Source of the DNA: a virus
Length of the DNA: 33,190 bases
Direction: 5' to 3' (one strand)
IMG/VR virus record: IMGVR_UViG_3300045534_000060
Coordinates: 1 to 33,190 of that record
Shown: one piece after another, positions 29,909 through 33,190 of the stretch
Layout: each line of letters opens with the position of its first letter
Position numbering within the stretch: position 1 is the first letter of the stretch
Program-made: the position numbers and the translations under genes
The notes under the pieces: generated by a model
What the model was told of the DNA's origin: nothing
Databases searched by the model: none
The model's input: the letters and a program-made list of their open reading frames with translations, nothing else

Positions 29909-31213
29909 ATGGCAGGAGATCCACTAGGAACAGGAGATCTAGTTTATAGATCATCACTAACAAACAGTGTTGCTGGTCCACTCGCAGGTGTAAACAAGCT
30001 TTGGCTAAGCATCTGGAGCGGTGAAACAATTCACGCATACGATGAGTACAACATGTTCGAGTCTCTTGTAGAGTCACGAACAATCAATAATGGTGTATCT
30101 ATGGAATTCCCAGTAACTGGTACAGTAGCTCTTAAGGCTGCATGGGAAGCTGGTCAGGAATTGGTAGGTAACACTACAGATGCAGCTTCAACAACGTTCG
30201 CTATCAAGCTTGATAAGCGTCCAATTGCTGCTCACTTTGAGATTGATAACATTGATCTCATGCAGACCCAGTGGGAGTTCCGTTCGGAACTTGCACGTCA
30301 GGCTGGCATGACCCTCAGCAATGCACGTGACAAGCAGATTGCTGCTTACATTGCCCGTGCTGCAATGGAAGGTCCACTTTCTGACGATCCAAGATCACTG
30401 CCAGCTGGTCCTGTGTTCCTTAGTCCACTCTTTGACGATCTTGGTGCGCTTATCAATACAACCGCAAACTCCGCTGCAAGATCCGCAGCTGCCCTTGAAG
30501 CACTCAAGGCTTGCGAGGACTTCGTTGTATACCTCCAGAACATCAATGCTCCAACCGATGGCGTTTACCTTGCGGTAACTCCACGCGCATTCCAAGATAT
30601 TCGCGCTCTAGGTGTTGCAAGATCTGGCGATGCACAGTCAATTCTTACCAACATGCAGCCAATGTTCGGCGGTGTTGCATCTGCTGGTGGTCTTGGTGCA
30701 GCCCTAACTCAGGGTATGAACAACATCACTGACTCACTTGAGTACATGGGTGTTCGCATCGTCAAGAGCAACCACCTTCCAGTTGCCAACTTCTCTGGCG
30801 TTGGTGAAGCACGTTACAACCTTACCTTCGGTACTGCTGGTATTGTAGGTATTATCTTCCAGAAGAGTTGCGTAGCTTCTCTCAAGCTTCAGGGTCTAAA
30901 GGTAGATACTGTTGATGACATTCGTCGCAACACTACCTTTACCGTTGCAAGCATGATGGCTGGTACTGGCGTTCTACGTCCAGAGTGCGCTGCCGTACTT
31001 GTTGGTCCAACAACCGATAATACTGGTGCGTGGTCAGTTGGTGGTGGAAACCTATTTGCCAATGCAACCACCATTAATACTGAGGTTAATGCTGCCCACA
31101 CAGGTGGTTCAACTGCAACACTAGCAAGAGCAGAACTTCGCACCTTAACTGGAATGTCTGCAGAGTACATTACCATCGCTAGTAATACCTTCCCATACAC
31201 CCAGAACCCATAA
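29909..31213 (+). CDS. Major capsid protein (HK97-fold, T7 gp10 type)
   Basis: 434 aa. N-terminal ...NKLWLSIWSGETIHAYDEYNMFESLVESRTINNGVSMEFPVTGTV is the T7-like capsid signature (E-loop region), then LDKRPIAAHFEIDNIDLMQTQWEFRSELARQAGMTL and a DKQIAAYIARAA helix. The C-terminal 90 residues carry Thr/Ala-rich extras. Forms the icosahedral shell. AAAGGAT before ATG 29909. Followed by a terminator, as after T7 gene 10. Codon use is cleaner (GGT, GCA, CTT), as in a highly expressed gene. Confidence 0.96.
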   Translation: MAGDPLGTGDLVYRSSLTNSVAGPLAGVNKLWLSIWSGETIHAYDEYNMFESLVESRTINNGVSMEFPVTGTVALKAAWEAGQELVGNTTDAASTTFAIKLDKRPIAAHFEIDNIDLMQTQWEFRSELARQAGMTLSNARDKQIAAYIARAAMEGPLSDDPRSLPAGPVFLSPLFDDLGALINTTANSAARSAAALEALKACEDFVVYLQNINAPTDGVYLAVTPRAFQDIRALGVARSGDAQSILTNMQPMFGGVASAGGLGAALTQGMNNITDSLEYMGVRIVKSNHLPVANFSGVGEARYNLTFGTAGIVGIIFQKSCVASLKLQGLKVDTVDDIRRNTTFTVASMMAGTGVLRPECAAVLVGPTTDNTGAWSVGGGNLFANATTINTEVNAAHTGGSTATLARAELRTLTGMSAEYITIASNTFPYTQNP

Positions 31214-31298
31214 TCCTTATCCCTCTTGCTATTCTGTCTCTTTGTTTTTATTTTGCAAAGACTTTAGCCAGAAGGGTTACGGTGATCGGACATCTCCT

Positions 31299-31318
31299 CC
31301 ACATGCCCCAGCATGTGG
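31299..31318 (+). other. Perfect 8-bp hairpin in the capsid-tail gap
   Basis: CCACATGC (31299-31306) and GCATGTGG (31311-31318) around CCCA. Ten bases later comes the terminator hairpin. The 31214-31298 part of the gap is pyrimidine-rich, T-rich and holds no gene; it could contain a phage promoter for the tail genes, which I cannot identify. Confidence 0.6.
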
Positions 31319-31327
31319 TTGTATACG

Positions 31328-31359
31328 CCTCTTCCCCCTTAGTTGGGGGAGGAGGTTTT
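31328..31359 (+). terminator. Intrinsic terminator after the major capsid gene
   Basis: CCTCTTCCCCC (31328-31338) and GGGGGAGGAGG (31345-31355) form an 11-bp G-C-rich stem (one G-U) with a TTAGTT loop, followed by TTTTC. Position between capsid and gp11-type genes matches the T7 late terminator, which adjusts capsid to tail expression. Confidence 0.85.
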
Positions 31360-31388
31360 CATTATCCCCAAACAGAAAGGAATCATCT

Positions 31389-32042
31389 ATGGGATATTTA
31401 TCAAAACTAGATGCAGTTAATATGATGATGCTGTCTGCGGGGGAAAGCCTGGTGGCTGACCTTCAGGAAGCATCGGGCATCGACACTGGAATAGCGGAGT
31501 TCCTGCTAGACCAGCACAGCCTTGAGCATCAGCTCAGGGGAATTGCAGAGAACAAATTCACCAAGAAGGTTCAGCCAGATGATGATGGTCATATTCTTCT
31601 TGGATATCCAAACAATGATTATCTAGGTATTCTTGAGGCATCGCTTGCAAGCAATCACTACAACACGGACATGATCCTCATAAAGGCCAGGGTAACGGAG
31701 ACCAATCCACCACGGCTATACAACATGACCGATGAGACAGATGTCTGGTCGGACACCGAGGAATACTACGTGACCATAACGGCATTGCTTAAGTGGGAGC
31801 AACTTGACACGACAACCCAACGTGCAATCCTATCAAGCGCAATGCGAAGATACCAGATGATGACTCAGGGTGACAGGGCTACAGATGCCTTGCTTGTTGA
31901 ATCTGAGATTATGGATAGAATCAAGGCAAGAGCAAACAACATAGCTGACAGAAGGAGAAACATCCTGTCAGACAAGGGTGCCGTAATGCGGTATCCATAC
32001 ATCAACTATAAGTCTGGACGATACTGGAACGGAGGAATCTGA
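31389..32042 (+). CDS. Tail tubular protein A (T7 gp11 type)
   Basis: 217 aa (T7 gp11 196). MGYLSKLDAVNMMMLSAGESLV opening, an ALLKWEQLDTTTQRAILSSAMRRYQMMTQGD core and an ERRRNI-like C-terminal helix fit the family. ATG 31389 follows AAAGGA (31376-31381). An upstream frame extension through the terminator (to TTG 31242) is rejected. Forms the gatekeeper ring at the portal-tail joint. Confidence 0.93.
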   Translation: MGYLSKLDAVNMMMLSAGESLVADLQEASGIDTGIAEFLLDQHSLEHQLRGIAENKFTKKVQPDDDGHILLGYPNNDYLGILEASLASNHYNTDMILIKARVTETNPPRLYNMTDETDVWSDTEEYYVTITALLKWEQLDTTTQRAILSSAMRRYQMMTQGDRATDALLVESEIMDRIKARANNIADRRRNILSDKGAVMRYPYINYKSGRYWNGGI

Positions 32043-33190
32043 TGGCTGAAAAGCAAGTAATACCCATCTATACTCTAAGCGGAGGGGTATCTCGTCAACC
32101 ACCATCAAAGCGCACTCCGTTTCAAGCAGAGGATCTTGACAACTGCCTTGTCTCCTTGGAGAGATCGGTTGAGAAAAGACCAGGATTCTCCTTGCTACCT
32201 GGAGTTGGAGCATACGATCTATCGTTTCTTCCAACCAATTCCGATCCACACTTCACTTGGTTTCAACTTGACAGGGACAATAGATATCTTGTAATCATAA
32301 ACAGGAATGCCGTAAATTCAACGGACAAGATCCTGTATGTCATCAAGGTATCAAGCACTGGATGGACAAACGTAACTCCAGAATCCCAATGGGATCCAAC
32401 CGATGAAGTCCTGCAGTGGAATGGAACCGATCCAATTGATCCAGCGGATCCACGGTATGAACTACGCCAGCTGGCATTGTCATACGGTGGGTCGGATACG
32501 CTTCTTGTGAAGTACAACAAGATACTTGAGCAAGGAATCGTAAGCAAGATAACACGTCAGTACCTTATCTTTGGAAAGGGAAAAGTCAGGGAAGTACTGA
32601 AGTCCCTTCAGATAGGAACAAACATCTACTATCTTAATACCAAGGTATACGCTGGATTCACCAGCGGTACAAGCGGGAAGAACGTAGACCTAAGCGGCAA
32701 GGAACTGTCAAGCGATGACATGCTTGGCGGTAAGATAACATACTATACCGCTACACGCATAGTAAAGACAACCGATGGACGAATGTATCCACAGGGATAC
32801 AGCTTACGCGATGGCGAGGAGTTTGATCCTGATTGGAACGTCAAGTTCATTCCAGTAGAGGACTATGTCTATGGTGACTTTGAGAAACCATGGCTTGGTC
32901 AGTCAGTAAGAAACTTCGGAGAACTTAGATTTCCACCTGATAACAATGACTGGGTTGCCAATAACTCTAGATTACCTAGCACTGGTGTAACATTGGATGA
33001 ATCCGCAAGAAAAATGTTAAGGGATTACTATGATTCCTCCACAAGTTACTATGCAAATGGATTATCCCCAGCGGATGGAAGAGGCAAGATCGTATATTGC
33101 GATGCTCCTTATCTATCACTTGATGCTGGATTCTACCGCATCGTATCCTTTCCAGAAGGAGAGGTATACAACGATGGATTCATAAATGAA
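32042..33190 (+). CDS. Tail tubular protein B (T7 gp12 type), C-terminally truncated by the window
   Basis: First 383 residues of what is usually an approximately 800-residue protein; open at the right edge. Starts on a TGATG overlap with gp11. The N-terminus reads YTLSGGVSRQPPSKRTPFQAEDLDNCLVS then LERSVEKRPGFSLL, the standard gp12 beginning (GGISQQ-x-R, K-R-P). Beta-rich throughout (FTWFQLDRDNRYLV, ALSYGGSDTLLVKYNK, a DDMLGGKITYYTATR-like segment), as expected for the tail nozzle beta-propellers. Confidence 0.93.
   Translation, partial: MAEKQVIPIYTLSGGVSRQPPSKRTPFQAEDLDNCLVSLERSVEKRPGFSLLPGVGAYDLSFLPTNSDPHFTWFQLDRDNRYLVIINRNAVNSTDKILYVIKVSSTGWTNVTPESQWDPTDEVLQWNGTDPIDPADPRYELRQLALSYGGSDTLLVKYNKILEQGIVSKITRQYLIFGKGKVREVLKSLQIGTNIYYLNTKVYAGFTSGTSGKNVDLSGKELSSDDMLGGKITYYTATRIVKTTDGRMYPQGYSLRDGEEFDPDWNVKFIPVEDYVYGDFEKPWLGQSVRNFGELRFPPDNNDWVANNSRLPSTGVTLDESARKMLRDYYDSSTSYYANGLSPADGRGKIVYCDAPYLSLDAGFYRIVSFPEGEVYNDGFINE

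Noticed and set aside
31149-31388. Open +1 frame from the capsid end through the terminator into the tail tubular A gene
   Set aside because: Suggested a T7 10B-like capsid frameshift, but no slippery site is evident. It would pass through the terminator stem and fuse into gp11, and the residues look non-protein-like.

Overview
The window is a nearly contiguous, one-strand segment of a lytic T7-like podovirus genome (single-subunit RNA polymerase; Autographiviridae-type order). All convincing genes lie on the + strand, are tightly packed or overlap by a few bases (ATGA, TGATG, GTGA and TTGA junctions), and run early -> transcription/replication -> virion in the T7 order. The right edge cuts the tail tubular protein B gene. 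No integrase, repressor or photosynthesis gene is visible. The host cannot be named from the sequence; class II (B12-dependent) ribonucleotide reductase plus ThyX is a combination often met in aquatic phages.

Layout. 1-616 has no convincing protein gene. It holds three 10-bp direct repeats and then about 500 nt rich in long-range complementary stems with GNRA/UNCG loops, best read as one large structured RNA. 617-7630 is the early region: two dozen small, mostly unknown proteins, including a P-loop kinase-like protein, a lysozyme-like protein, a DksA/TraR-type zinc finger, a tandem paralogue pair, a protein with an internal 69-bp duplication, tiny membrane proteins and a hyper-acidic 55-residue protein just before the RNA polymerase. 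A second hairpin-rich, tRNA-like stretch lies at 1605-1809.

7696-13211: T7-type RNA polymerase, metallophosphoesterase, HExxH protein, SSB with a bacterial-SSB-like acidic tip, RusA-type resolvase and small proteins. 13242-13565: four tRNAs (anticodons UAU, CAA, UUU, UCU), the first two architecturally odd. 13582-25214: DNA precursor and replication module. It contains ThyX, a deaminase-like protein, primase-helicase, family A DNA polymerase, a dNMP-kinase-like protein, 5'-3' exonuclease, dUTPase and class II RNR. Together these convert host nucleotides and degradation products to dNTPs, steer dUMP to dTMP, and copy the genome. Inside this module sits a surprising envelope cassette (16905-18673): a membrane-anchored coiled coil, a small protein and a 426-residue secreted protein with cohesin-like beta-sandwich signatures. 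A permuted NlpC/P60-like protein follows the polymerase.

25207-33190: virion module. Small virion-associated proteins, portal, an extra 314-residue protein, scaffold, major capsid protein, a strong intrinsic terminator, then tail tubular proteins A and B (partial). The phage tRNAs for AUA, AAA and AGA/AGG suit the A-rich codon use of this right half, which contrasts with the CGT/GGT-leaning early genes.
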